44,165 nucleotides of DNA from Anaerolineae bacterium (GTDB lineage: Bacteria; Chloroflexota; Anaerolineae; B4-G1): NCBI GenBank assembly GCA_016783285.1, contig JADHWW010000107.1, forward strand, positions 1 to 44,165. Reading direction: 5' to 3'. Each line of letters starts with the position of its first letter. The stretch's first letter is position 1. Under the pieces are notes generated by a model. The model had not been told where the DNA came from. It saw nothing but the letters and a program-made list of their open reading frames with translations, and searched no databases. The translations under genes and the position numbers were made by a program. This document shows positions 15,895 to 24,923 of this stretch, one piece after another.

Positions 15895-16896
15895 ATGAGA
15901 GGCACTATGTACTGGGAGCAGTTCGCAGAAGCAGTGGTGAAGGAGTTGGTGCGACCAGAGCCGGATGATCCCTTCCTGATCATCACTGACGTAGCTCAAG
16001 ATATCAGCGTGGCGGAGGCCTGTTTGGCGGCCGGTCTGCGCGCCGGTGCCGACACGCAACTGATCGTCAAACAGCGTCTCGCACGTGGCGCGGCAAGCTT
16101 ACCAGGGCCTATCCTGTCCGACGCGATCCTGGCCAGCAAGCTGATCCTGGCGTTCTGCGGCGGGATCGTTAGAGCCCCGGCCACGATCGAGGCGCGGGCG
16201 AAGGGCACGCGATTGCTGTCTACGGGCCTCAAAGGCATCGAAGAGTACGCCGTGCGTGCGCTGCTGGATGTGGATATCCCAGCCATGCTTCGTAATGCCG
16301 ATCAGGTGGCCGGGCTTTGGGACAGGGCCAAACGCGGTCGTTTGACGTCGCCTCAGGGCAGCGATGTGAGCTTTGACCTCATGCCCCGCAAGAGCATCAT
16401 CGGAGACGGCGCGTTGACCCAAGATGGCGAGGTCGATTTCTTCCCAGGTGCCCAGGTGTCCATCGCTCCGGTCGAGGAGACGATCAATGGCACCATCGTG
16501 ATCGATGCCAGTGATAGCGTGCAGGGTGTGGTGCACACTCCCTACGCGATGACCCTCGAGAAGGGCGTGATCGTCGCCATCGAAGGTGGCAAAGAGGCTG
16601 ACGCGATGCGCAACTGGCTCGCGTCCCGCAACGACGACACGATCTACAAGCTGTGTCATTACAGCATCGGGCTGAACCCTCAGGCTGGTATTTCCGGGAA
16701 TATGATCGAAGACGAGCGCATGCTCTCGGCAATTGACTTCGGTTTTGGCTATCAGGATCCGAAGTTCGGTGGTACTGTGGGGCTCAGTCCGTACCACATG
16801 GACATCATGCTCGCCACGCCCACCACGTACATCGACGGCAAAGAAATGAGCGGTGGCGGCCGGCTGAACCCCGAGATGGGGTTCGAGGAGGTCTAG
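15895..16896 (+). CDS. NicX/M29-fold protein (2,5-dihydroxypyridine dioxygenase-like), copy 1
   Basis: This 333-residue protein belongs to the aminopeptidase T (M29)-related family that includes NicX, the non-haem iron enzyme that opens 2,5-dihydroxypyridine in nicotinate breakdown. Seen here are INGTIVIDASDS, EKGVIVAIEGGKEAD and CHYSIGLNPQA, with His255, then His301-x-Asp303. This spacing matches the iron triad of NicX (His265, His318, Asp320 in Pseudomonas). A ring-opening or other metal-dependent hydrolytic reaction on a cyclic substrate is the likely role, but identity outside the motifs is low and leucyl aminopeptidase-like annotation is also common. GAGGAGG at 15879-15885 selects ATG 15895. 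A paralogue lies at 21458. Confidence 0.75.
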   Translation: MRGTMYWEQFAEAVVKELVRPEPDDPFLIITDVAQDISVAEACLAAGLRAGADTQLIVKQRLARGAASLPGPILSDAILASKLILAFCGGIVRAPATIEARAKGTRLLSTGLKGIEEYAVRALLDVDIPAMLRNADQVAGLWDRAKRGRLTSPQGSDVSFDLMPRKSIIGDGALTQDGEVDFFPGAQVSIAPVEETINGTIVIDASDSVQGVVHTPYAMTLEKGVIVAIEGGKEADAMRNWLASRNDDTIYKLCHYSIGLNPQAGISGNMIEDERMLSAIDFGFGYQDPKFGGTVGLSPYHMDIMLATPTTYIDGKEMSGGGRLNPEMGFEEV

Positions 16897-17006
16897 GCGT
16901 CATCGCCTGGCTGGTGGTTGGGTTCACCTGGCCGGCGACTACCTGCGTGACCTGCTCGATCCCCGTCTGCGCGGGACCGCTTGAGGTACATGGGTTTGAG
17001 GTACAC

Positions 17007-18269
17007 ATGAGCAGTGGGGGTCCAAGTGGTGAGATGAGACTATTCAGGGACGTGCGGCGTGTCCTCCGGAAGGAGGTGGTGGCGATCTGCGCCATGGTGT
17101 TCATGGCCGACGTTGCTTGCGGGCTCCTTCTCACCACCTTCTCGCTCTACGCTCGGAGCTTGGGTGCATCGCTGGCGCTGATTGGGGCGCTGGTCGGGGT
17201 CATGGGTCTGACTCGAATCCTTGCTTCGGTGCCTATTGGTTTGATCTGCGACAGGCTGGGGCGGAGGAGCGTCATCTCAGCAGGCATGCTGCTCTTTGCC
17301 ATATCGTCCCTGCTACACATGGTGGCACCGAATCCCTACTTCCTGTTCCCCCTCCGAGTCCTGGATGGGCTGGGCATCGCTTCCGTTTTCTTCATGGGTG
17401 TTGCATACATCGGTGACATCGTTGACAAGCGTGAGCAAGGGCTGGTGATTGGCCTGTACACCAGTTGTATGGGGTTGGGATTCACGCTGGGTCCTCTCAT
17501 TGGAGGCCAGGTGTCGGAGGCTTACGGTTTCCGAACCAGCTATCTCGTCGCAGTGGTGGCGGCGCTTGTGGGATATGCCATTGCCCGCCTGGGCCTGGTG
17601 AGACAGCAGCCAAGCGAAAGGACAACAGCTAGCCGGCCTGTCGGTTCGGTGCTCAGGAAACTCAGACTCGTTGCCAAGGAGCCCAACCTGCTGACCACCA
17701 GTCTGGCCAACCTGCTGATGAGCATGGTGCTCTTTGGGACCACCTTTGGGTTCTTCCCACTCTATGCCGCGTCACTGAGCGTAGGTGAGGCTACCATTGG
17801 TTCCATGTTTGCCGGCCGAGCCCTGATCTCTACCTCGACCCGCCTGCCCACAGGGCTGCTCACCGCGAAGTTTTCCAGCGCGAGTCTCATGTTGATCGCA
17901 CTAGCGCTGGCGATGACGACCGCCGTCGCCATCTCGTTCACGACTTCAGTTGTTCTTCTGGGTGTTTTCCTGGCGGGCGATGGCATAGCCTACGGAGTGT
18001 TCCTTACCTCAGGGCAGGCCTCGATGACCGAGCATTCCTCGGCTTCCGAGCGTGGGACGGCGCTTGGTCTCTACAGCACTGCGGGGAGCATTGGCGGCGC
18101 AGTGGCCCCCTTCTTCATGGGTGTCATTGCCGACCTGTGGGGATTGGCCGCCGTCTTTCGGGTGACGGGAGGCCTGGTGTTGGTGGGCATTGGCGTGCTC
18201 TGGTCTGTGAGCCTTCGGCATCGCCGAGCCGCTATTCGGCTGGCAGGGGAGGAGTGTCACGCCGCCTAG
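17007..18269 (+). CDS. MFS transporter
   Basis: This hydrophobic protein of 420 residues has the layout of a 12-span major facilitator. The cytoplasmic loop between spans 2 and 3 carries the family motif PIGLICDRLGRRSVI, and span 5 carries GFTLGPLIGG. It could import the substrate or export a product of the island. ATG 17007 is preceded by GAGG (16998-17001). An in-frame upstream extension to 16914 lacks a ribosome site, and ATG 17034 is a further option. The substrate is unknown. Confidence 0.88.
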   Translation: MSSGGPSGEMRLFRDVRRVLRKEVVAICAMVFMADVACGLLLTTFSLYARSLGASLALIGALVGVMGLTRILASVPIGLICDRLGRRSVISAGMLLFAISSLLHMVAPNPYFLFPLRVLDGLGIASVFFMGVAYIGDIVDKREQGLVIGLYTSCMGLGFTLGPLIGGQVSEAYGFRTSYLVAVVAALVGYAIARLGLVRQQPSERTTASRPVGSVLRKLRLVAKEPNLLTTSLANLLMSMVLFGTTFGFFPLYAASLSVGEATIGSMFAGRALISTSTRLPTGLLTAKFSSASLMLIALALAMTTAVAISFTTSVVLLGVFLAGDGIAYGVFLTSGQASMTEHSSASERGTALGLYSTAGSIGGAVAPFFMGVIADLWGLAAVFRVTGGLVLVGIGVLWSVSLRHRRAAIRLAGEECHAA

Positions 18270-18458
18270 ATTCCCAGCGAATACGCTCGGAGGGGAGTCA
18301 CTGGGCGCGACTGTGCCAGACGGTTGTCACATCCCACTCTGCCTGGACACGGCAGTCATCGTGAGGGAGTGAAGCCCTGGGTTGCGCGGGCTGTGCAGAC
18401 TGAAAGTGCCCGGCTACGCATCACAAAACTATCAGCATTGGGAAAGGAGAAGCCAGCG

Positions 18459-19166
18459 ATGGAACTCAGAGACAAAGTAGTGGTCATAACTGGAGGAGGG
18501 CGCGGTTTGGGCAGGTCAATTGCCTTGGCCCTGGCCCGCGAGGGCGCGCGATTCGTATTGGCGGCCCGAACGGAATCGGAGTTGAATGGTGTGCGCGATG
18601 AGGTGACGGCGCTCGGTGCTGAGGCGATCACGGTGCCCACCGACGTCGCTGACCCACAGCAGATCGCGGACCTGGCCAAGGCCACGCTCGATAGGTTCGG
18701 GACGGTCGATGTGATCATCAACAACGCTGGCACGGGTACGGTGCTGGGGCCCGTGCAAGATACGACGCTGGAATACTGGGAGTCTATGATCAACACCAAC
18801 GCCCGCAGTGCATTCTTGCTGACCAAGGCACTGCTGCCCACCATGCTAGCGAATCAGAGTGGGCATGTTATCAACATAAACAGCACTGTCGCCAAGAAGG
18901 GTGTGTCCACGGCTTCGGCCTACTGTGCATCCAAGGCGGCCATGGCAGCTTTCGGCGAGAGCCTGGCCGCGGAGGTCAGGTCCGAAGGGATCCGGGTAAC
19001 CAACGTGTTCTGCGAGCCCATGAATACGTGGTTGCGCTGGGCGGCCACCCCGGATTTCGCCCGCGACCGTGTCATGGAGCCAGAGGATGTCGCTCAGGTG
19101 GTGGTTGATGTGTTGAAACTGCATCGTGATGTCATGGTCGACGACATCCCGGTGCGCCGACGGTAG
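18459..19166 (+). CDS. Short-chain dehydrogenase/reductase
   Basis: This 235-residue NAD(P)-dependent oxidoreductase has the classical SDR layout: cofactor loop TGGGRGLG (11-18), NNAG (88-91) and catalytic Ser142, Tyr155 and Lys159. It would oxidise an alcohol or reduce a ketone on a small intermediate. An Arg rather than an acidic residue ends the second strand region (AARTES), which hints at NADP, though this is weak. AAAGGAGA lies before ATG 18459. It is followed 30 bp later by the M24 peptidase gene. Confidence 0.9.
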   Translation: MELRDKVVVITGGGRGLGRSIALALAREGARFVLAARTESELNGVRDEVTALGAEAITVPTDVADPQQIADLAKATLDRFGTVDVIINNAGTGTVLGPVQDTTLEYWESMINTNARSAFLLTKALLPTMLANQSGHVININSTVAKKGVSTASAYCASKAAMAAFGESLAAEVRSEGIRVTNVFCEPMNTWLRWAATPDFARDRVMEPEDVAQVVVDVLKLHRDVMVDDIPVRRR

Positions 19167-19196
19167 ACGCCGAACCTTGTTCGAGGAGGATACACC

Positions 19197-20297
19197 ATGA
19201 GTATGTATCAGTCGCGGTGTGCAGACGCCCAAGAGCGCATGAGGGTGCAGGGCCTGGACTACCTACTCGTCGCGCCATCATCCGACATGTTCTATCTTGT
19301 CGGGTATGCGGGTCATATCACTGAGCGGCTCACGGTGTTCGTGCTGCCTGCCCAGGGCGAGCCGACAATGGTGCTGCCAGCCTTCGAAGCAGGCCGCATG
19401 CAGCCGCTGGCCACTTTCTTCTCCCTTGAGACCTGGGAGGAAATGGACGATCCGTACGCGGCCCTGACAAGAGTCCTCAAGGACGATGCCAAGCGTCCCA
19501 TCCAAGTTGGGGTCAGCGACCAGCAGTGGGCCAGCTTTCTACTGGGCTATCAGGATGCTCTGTCGGAAGCCAGCTTCGTGTTGGGATCCAGGATAACGGG
19601 TCCCATGCGCATTACGAAGCGCCCGGAAGAGATCGAGTTGCTGCGCGCGGTGAATCGTTTCAACGATGCTGCTTTCACCGAGTTCGTCACCATGCCCATG
19701 GCTGGGATGACCGAGAGGCAGCTCTATGATCGGCTTGCGGGCCTGATGAAGAAGCATGGTCAGGATTCGGTGGCCTTTGCCAACCCCTACAGTGGCCCCA
19801 ACGCGGGCAAGCCGCATAACATCCCTGGCGACCGCGTGGTTCGGGAGGGGGATGTCGTCTTCTTTGACTTCGGTGGGGTCTACAAAGGCTACTATTCCGA
19901 TACCACGCGCGCGGTGGTGGTCGGCAGTATGCCCGAGGAGTTCGAGAAGGTGTACAACGTTGTGCGAGAGGCTCAGCAGGCAGCGATCGACGCCATCAGG
20001 CCGGGGGTGCCGATCGGCGATGTTGATGTCGCGGCACGGGAAGTCATCACCGAAGCGGGCTATGGGCCGAACTTCTTGCATCGTGTAGGACACGGCCTGG
20101 GCCTGGACGAGCACGAACCACCCTATCTCACCAGCGACAACCGTGAACCCTTACAGGTGGGCATGACTTTCAGCGTTGAGCCAGGCATCTACTTCCCCGG
20201 CCGCTGGGGCGTGCGGATCGAGGACACGCTTCTCGTCACCGAGACCGGCGGAGAGCGGTTGAGCCACTGCTCGCGCGACATTCAGGTCGTGTCTTGA
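19197..20297 (+). CDS. M24-family metallopeptidase (Xaa-Pro dipeptidase/ectoine hydrolase-like)
   Basis: This 366-residue two-domain pita-bread enzyme has a creatinase N-domain (residues 8-135) and a catalytic domain with all five metal ligands: Asp224, Asp235, His299, Glu328 and Glu342. Family members cut Xaa-Pro dipeptides or open N-substituted cyclic amino acids; DoeA opens the ectoine ring. GAGGAGG precedes ATG 19197. With all ligands present it should be active. Its place between the SDR and the M19 dipeptidase suggests a hydrolytic step on a dipeptide or cyclic amide. Confidence 0.92.
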   Translation: MSMYQSRCADAQERMRVQGLDYLLVAPSSDMFYLVGYAGHITERLTVFVLPAQGEPTMVLPAFEAGRMQPLATFFSLETWEEMDDPYAALTRVLKDDAKRPIQVGVSDQQWASFLLGYQDALSEASFVLGSRITGPMRITKRPEEIELLRAVNRFNDAAFTEFVTMPMAGMTERQLYDRLAGLMKKHGQDSVAFANPYSGPNAGKPHNIPGDRVVREGDVVFFDFGGVYKGYYSDTTRAVVVGSMPEEFEKVYNVVREAQQAAIDAIRPGVPIGDVDVAAREVITEAGYGPNFLHRVGHGLGLDEHEPPYLTSDNREPLQVGMTFSVEPGIYFPGRWGVRIEDTLLVTETGGERLSHCSRDIQVVS

Positions 20298-20391
20298 GCG
20301 GCATGCGGGAGATCATCGTGTTGCATCAGATCGCAGGGACCGCCTGTCTCTGGCGTTCCGTACGCGCCGGGTGTCGGGGGAGGTGACAGGG

Positions 20392-21363
20392 ATGGATCCC
20401 GAGACTGTCCATCAAGATAGCGTTATCGTCGATGCGCATTGCGACACCCTCGGCCGCGTGCTGGAGGGCCAGCGCCGCCTCGGCGAGCATTCGAGCATGG
20501 GTCAGTTTGATCTGCCACGGGCGTTAGAGGGTGGCCTTACGCTGGAACTCATGGCCACTTTCACCAGTGCACTGCGTCCAGGCACCGGAAGCCGGCAAAC
20601 ACTCCAGTTCATAGACGTGTTCTATCAGGAGTTGGAGGCATACGGCGATCTAGCGCTTCAGGCGGTTTCTGCAGATGATGTCCGGCGAGCCAAGACGGAC
20701 GGGAAGGTCGCCCTGATGCTCAGCATGGAGGGTGCAGAAGGTCTGGAAGGTGACCTCAGATTGCTGCGCATGTACTACCGCTTGGGGCTGCGCTGCCTGG
20801 GGATCACCTGGAACAGACGCAATGAGGCCGCGGATGGAACCGCTGAGCGAGGGACAGGTGGGGGATTGACGCAATTCGGGCGGGATCTGGTCAAGGAGTG
20901 CAACCGGTTGGGCATCGTGCTCGATCTGTCACATCTGGCGCCGCGAGGAGTGGAGGATGTGCTCGCTATGGTCGACGGACCGGTCATCGTCACGCATGCT
21001 GACTGCTATGCGTTGTGGCCGCATCCCAGGAATCTGACCGACGCTCAACTGGAGGCGATCGCGCGGACGGGTGGCGTCGTGGGTTTCTGCCCTGTGCCGC
21101 TGTTCTTGGGCGAGAATGTGCAGCGGAGCGATCTCTCAACTTTGCTCGACCATGTTGACCATATGGTGAGTGTGATGGGTGAGGATGGGGTTGGCCTAGG
21201 CATGGACTTCGACGGGATGGAGGACTCGCGTGTGACAGGCCTCGAGGACATCTCAATGCTGCCCAATCTGACCAAGGGACTGTCGGAACGGGGCTACAGC
21301 CCGGCAGTGATCAGCAAGATCCTGGGCGGCAATCTAATGCGGGTGCTCGACACAGTGCTGTGA
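20392..21363 (+). CDS. M19-family membrane dipeptidase-like protein
   Basis: This 323-residue protein is of the renal dipeptidase type, an amidohydrolase-superfamily enzyme that cleaves dipeptides, often with a D-residue. Metal-binding marks are DAHCD (His16, Asp18), the bridging Glu in SMEGAEGL, DLSHL, VTHADC in place of the usual SHS block, and the late GMDFDG. GGAGGTGA seven bases ahead supports ATG 20392; the GTG at 20371 is less likely. No signal peptide is seen, so it should act in the cytoplasm. Tolerance of D-amino acids would fit the hydantoin racemase and hydantoinase at 32944 and 33668. Confidence 0.88.
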   Translation: MDPETVHQDSVIVDAHCDTLGRVLEGQRRLGEHSSMGQFDLPRALEGGLTLELMATFTSALRPGTGSRQTLQFIDVFYQELEAYGDLALQAVSADDVRRAKTDGKVALMLSMEGAEGLEGDLRLLRMYYRLGLRCLGITWNRRNEAADGTAERGTGGGLTQFGRDLVKECNRLGIVLDLSHLAPRGVEDVLAMVDGPVIVTHADCYALWPHPRNLTDAQLEAIARTGGVVGFCPVPLFLGENVQRSDLSTLLDHVDHMVSVMGEDGVGLGMDFDGMEDSRVTGLEDISMLPNLTKGLSERGYSPAVISKILGGNLMRVLDTVL

Positions 21364-21457
21364 GGTGGGGAGGATCCGGTTGGTGGCGGTACCGGAGGCT
21401 TCCTGCCATGGCCCCGGCACCGCGCGAAAATTCAAAGACAGAGAATGGAGATGGAAC

Positions 21458-22462
21458 ATGGACCAATCAATCTGGACTAGATTTGCGCACAGGTCGGTTA
21501 TCGATCAGGCACACGTCGGACCCGAGGAGGTATTCACCGTTCTGACAGATGACCGCATGAATCCGGTCATCGCCGAGGCTTGCTTCAACGTTGGGCTGGC
21601 TCAGACCTCATCCACACAGTTGGTGGTCATGCGCTCCTACCACAGTTCCGAAGAGCCGGTGCACCTGAACAAGGCCGCGGCCGCTCTGCTGCGGGAAAGC
21701 GATGTTGTCCTCTCCATCTGCCAGACTCGGGTCGGCCAGATTCCTGAAGTCCACCAGGCACTTGAGGGCGGGACCCGCTTCCTCCTGGCCGAACCGGAGG
21801 ACCGCACCGACTTTCTGATTGATGGACTGATCAATCTGGACTACGATCAGATGGTGCGCAATGCATCGCTGTTCAGCGAGTTCTGGGCGGAAGGCGGCTC
21901 CTGCCGCATCCTGTCTCAGGAGGGGACGGACCTGACTTTCGAGGTGGGTGAACGCCCTGTTTCGGCGAGTGAGGGCGCAGTATCGAAACCCGGGGAGCTG
22001 GACTGGTACCCAGGTTGCATGGTCAGCGTCGCCCCCATCGAGCCGACCATCAACGGGACTGTGGTGGTGGATGGCAGCCTCTTCCCCTTCGGATTGGTGC
22101 CGGACAACGTAATCGTCCAGATCAAGAATGGTGTGATTCGAGATGTGAGCGGGGGTCCGTTCGCTGTGCGCTGGAAGGCCTGGCTGGACTCACTCAACGA
22201 CGAGGTGGCCTACCAGCTATGTCACGTGTCCTTTGGCTTCAATCCACGTGCCGAGCTCACTGGCCGCATCACCGAGGACGAGCGTGTGCTTGGAGCGCTG
22301 ACCGTTGGCTTCGGGCGGCAGGCGGCCGACTTCCAGGGCGGAGTCAAGGGTGGCGAACACCACCTGGACATCATCGCCAGGTCACCTACGCTCGTCGCTG
22401 GGGACAAGACGTTGCTGGAGGCCAATGTCCTCAATCTGGAGCTAGGGTTCGTCGCTCTCTAG
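21458..22462 (+). CDS. NicX/M29-fold protein, copy 2
   Basis: This 334-residue paralogue of the protein at 15895 has the same blocks: INGTVVVDGS, KNGVIRDVSGG, CHVSFGFNPRAE, and HHLDII near the C terminus. The predicted iron triad is complete (His256, His302, Asp304). Outside these blocks the two copies are strongly diverged, so they may act on different rings or form a mixed oligomer. ATG 21458 is chosen for the GGAG seven bases upstream. The next genes encode two DUF3830 proteins, so this protein and DUF3830 may be functionally linked. Confidence 0.75.
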   Translation: MDQSIWTRFAHRSVIDQAHVGPEEVFTVLTDDRMNPVIAEACFNVGLAQTSSTQLVVMRSYHSSEEPVHLNKAAAALLRESDVVLSICQTRVGQIPEVHQALEGGTRFLLAEPEDRTDFLIDGLINLDYDQMVRNASLFSEFWAEGGSCRILSQEGTDLTFEVGERPVSASEGAVSKPGELDWYPGCMVSVAPIEPTINGTVVVDGSLFPFGLVPDNVIVQIKNGVIRDVSGGPFAVRWKAWLDSLNDEVAYQLCHVSFGFNPRAELTGRITEDERVLGALTVGFGRQAADFQGGVKGGEHHLDIIARSPTLVAGDKTLLEANVLNLELGFVAL

Positions 22463-22501
22463 GGCTTGCTGTCCAACAATCATACACTACGGGGAGAAAG
22501 C

Positions 22502-22972
22502 ATGACCGAGAAGAGACCGAAGAAGCTTGAACTGGTGTTCGAGAAGGGAGGGCGCCTTACGGCCACTCTAATGTGGGACCAGGCCCCCAAGACGTGCGAG
22601 GCTATCGTTGAGGCCCTGGAGGAACCTGTGTCGTCTCCCCTGCTGCACGCTCAGTGGGCGGGATCTGAGCTCTACTTCGAGGATTTCCCCACCAAGCGGG
22701 AGATACCTTTCGAAAACACCACATGCCATTTCGATGAGAACTATCTGCTGACCAACAAGATCCCGGGAGGGGTGCTGGCCTTCTTTGTGAATCCCGCGGT
22801 GCGCTCCTTCTGCATGGTCTATGGGGAGATCATCCCACGCAGGAGAGTGGATGTCGAGATCGCGCTGAACATCTTCGCCGAGATCGACGACAAGAGCGAG
22901 GCCGTGCGCATCGGAGAGCGAAGTCGCTGGGAAGGGGCAGGCTCCGTTACGATACGGATTCTGCAAGGATGA
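22502..22972 (+). CDS. DUF3830 cyclophilin-like fold protein, copy 1
   Basis: This 156-residue cytoplasmic protein opens with LELVFEKGGRLTATLMWDQA, then PKTC, the pattern of the DUF3830 family, which has a cyclophilin-like barrel but no proven proline isomerase role. The function is unknown; relatives lie in amino acid and heterocycle catabolic clusters. GGGGAGAAAGC precedes ATG 22502. A second copy follows after a 116-bp gap; both share EKGG, APKTC and a central Phe-rich strand. Confidence 0.75.
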   Translation: MTEKRPKKLELVFEKGGRLTATLMWDQAPKTCEAIVEALEEPVSSPLLHAQWAGSELYFEDFPTKREIPFENTTCHFDENYLLTNKIPGGVLAFFVNPAVRSFCMVYGEIIPRRRVDVEIALNIFAEIDDKSEAVRIGERSRWEGAGSVTIRILQG

Positions 22973-23088
22973 AGACGGATCCCGGGAGGTGGTTGCAGAC
23001 GCTTCGTTCTGCGGATCATTGCAGGGAGCGCTGTGGGAAACAACCCACGAATGGGTTCCAAACCCGAGTCTAATGAGGAGAAGTGAAG

Positions 23089-23526
23089 ATGCATCGAGTG
23101 AAGATCGAGTTCGAGAAGGGCGGTGTGTTCACTGCCGAGCTACTGGAGGACGAGGCGCCCAAGACCTGCGCGACAATCCTCAGCCACCTGCCGTTCACCT
23201 ACGTGTTCTACCAGAGCATTGTCAGCGGGCAGGCCATCGTGACCTTGCCTCCCGACCTGACAGTCGAGGAAGAGAATCAGCGCACCGTGGGTGTGCCGGC
23301 GGGTAGCCTCTGCTTCCTGGTCAAGGACCCGCCGCGGATGGTGCCCGATGAGATCTACATCAGCTATGGTCCCTATTTCGTGTCTCGCTGTTCTACCATC
23401 GATTTTCAGCAGCCAGTCAACGTATTCGGCTTGATCGAATCGGGTCAAGATGAGTTGATGATAATCGGCAAACGTATCGTGATGGAAGGCGCTGAGCAAG
23501 TAGCATTCAGCCTCGTCGAGGAGTGA
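23089..23526 (+). CDS. DUF3830 cyclophilin-like fold protein, copy 2
   Basis: This 145-residue paralogue of the preceding protein begins HRVKIEFEKGGVFTAELLED, followed by EAPKTCATI. GAGGAG (23075-23080) directs translation to ATG 23089. The two may form a heterodimer, since DUF3830 genes are normally single. It is 65 bp from the M20-fold gene. Enzymatic or binding activity is not known. Confidence 0.75.
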   Translation: MHRVKIEFEKGGVFTAELLEDEAPKTCATILSHLPFTYVFYQSIVSGQAIVTLPPDLTVEEENQRTVGVPAGSLCFLVKDPPRMVPDEIYISYGPYFVSRCSTIDFQQPVNVFGLIESGQDELMIIGKRIVMEGAEQVAFSLVEE

Positions 23527-23590
23527 AGGCAAAGCCTGGGCAAGGCCGAGCAGCCTGCGAGGCTGCCACCAATGAAAAGAGGAGAAGAGC

Positions 23591-24901
23591 GTGAGCAAGA
23601 AGACGATTGACGCAGAAGCGATTCGCAAGGATGTGCTGGAGAACGAAGCTCATCATGTCAGTGTGCTTGGGGAGGGCCTGAAGGCCTCGTTCCTGGGCCG
23701 TGACGAGTTCCAACGCTGGTTCGCCAAGGAGGCGGAGCGCATCGGCATGCAAGTGGAGATGTTCGAGGTCGATCCGGAGGAACTCCTGGAACAGCCATCA
23801 CAACGCAAGACGCTGCGTGAGAACCCGTCGGCGCTGAACCGTGGCCTGAATGCGGTTGGCCGCGTCGCAGGTAGGGGATCCGGGGGGGGCGTTCTGCTTT
23901 TTGGCCATGCTGACAAGCCGCCGGAGACCTATGAGTGGGGCAAGAGGCATCCGGATTTGGTGGAGGACGGCGATCGTTTGCAGGGTCCAGGCATCGCCGA
24001 CGATGTGGCTGGGCTGACCTCTATGCTCGGCGCCGTGGAGACCTTCAAGCGATTCGGGCTTGAGCCTGAAGGCGATGTGCTCGTGGCCAGCATCCTGGGC
24101 AAGCAGTTGGGGGTCTTCGGCACCTACGGCCTGGTGCGGCGTTTCGGCCCGGTAGCTGGCGCGATCTATATGCATCCGGCGGAAAGCGGCAACGGCCTAG
24201 GCGATCTGAAGGTGGCCAGCTTGGGCATGGCTGAGTTCCACATCACTGTCGACGGCAAGGCGCCAGACACAACCGAGCCGCACAAGACGATCTACTCTCG
24301 TTCGGGCGTGAGCGCTATCGAGAAAGCCATATTCCTTGTGGAGGGCATCAAGCAGTGGGCCGCGGAGTGGGCTCGCAAGCCGGAGATCCAACACCCTGAA
24401 TTGGAGAAGGCCTCTGGCCAGAGCTTCGCGGTCTCCTTCGGCCAGTTCCAGGCGGGGTCCGACAACTTGGTGTATGAGATTCCGATTCGTTGCGTCGTGC
24501 AGGGTGCCATCAATTTCCCGCCCGCGGTCCGGCTGGCCGAGATACAGAAGGACTTTGAGGATGCGGTCGGCCACCTCGCTCAGGCCGATCCCTGGCTCAA
24601 GGACGGCCATGTACATCTGGAATGGGCTGACGTCATCTCCGAGTCTTGCCAGGCGGACGTCGATAGTGATTTCGTGAGGGTGGCTCGCAAGGCTATCACA
24701 GATGTCACGGGCAAGACCCCAGCCTACAACTATGGTCACAGTGTGAGTGACCTGCGCTATCCGTTCCTCTGGTGGGGAGCCAACGGCTTCGGTGTCGGCC
24801 CGCTGGCAGGTGACATGAACACAGAGACCGAGTATGTCGACCGCAAGGAGTATCTGGACACCATCATGGTCGTCGCGGAGATTCTGAAGAACGCAGCATA
24901 G
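23591..24901 (+). CDS. M20-fold metallohydrolase-like protein, copy 2, with reduced metal site
   Basis: This 436-residue protein keeps GHAD (His106-x-Asp108), ADD (136-138) and MHPAESG as in the paralogue at 10608. Where M20 enzymes have the catalytic Glu-Glu pair, it has SILGKQLGVF (167-176). In addition the C-terminal metal His seen in copy 1 (GGHDEW) reads NTETEY here. At least two standard catalytic or ligand residues are therefore missing, and normal M20 peptidase chemistry is doubtful. The start is GTG 23591 after AGAGGAG. It is followed 22 bp later by the TIM-barrel paralogue, the same partnership as at 8778/10608. Confidence 0.8.
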   Translation: MSKKTIDAEAIRKDVLENEAHHVSVLGEGLKASFLGRDEFQRWFAKEAERIGMQVEMFEVDPEELLEQPSQRKTLRENPSALNRGLNAVGRVAGRGSGGGVLLFGHADKPPETYEWGKRHPDLVEDGDRLQGPGIADDVAGLTSMLGAVETFKRFGLEPEGDVLVASILGKQLGVFGTYGLVRRFGPVAGAIYMHPAESGNGLGDLKVASLGMAEFHITVDGKAPDTTEPHKTIYSRSGVSAIEKAIFLVEGIKQWAAEWARKPEIQHPELEKASGQSFAVSFGQFQAGSDNLVYEIPIRCVVQGAINFPPAVRLAEIQKDFEDAVGHLAQADPWLKDGHVHLEWADVISESCQADVDSDFVRVARKAITDVTGKTPAYNYGHSVSDLRYPFLWWGANGFGVGPLAGDMNTETEYVDRKEYLDTIMVVAEILKNAA

Positions 24902-24923
24902 CTGTGTGCACAAGGAGCAGATC

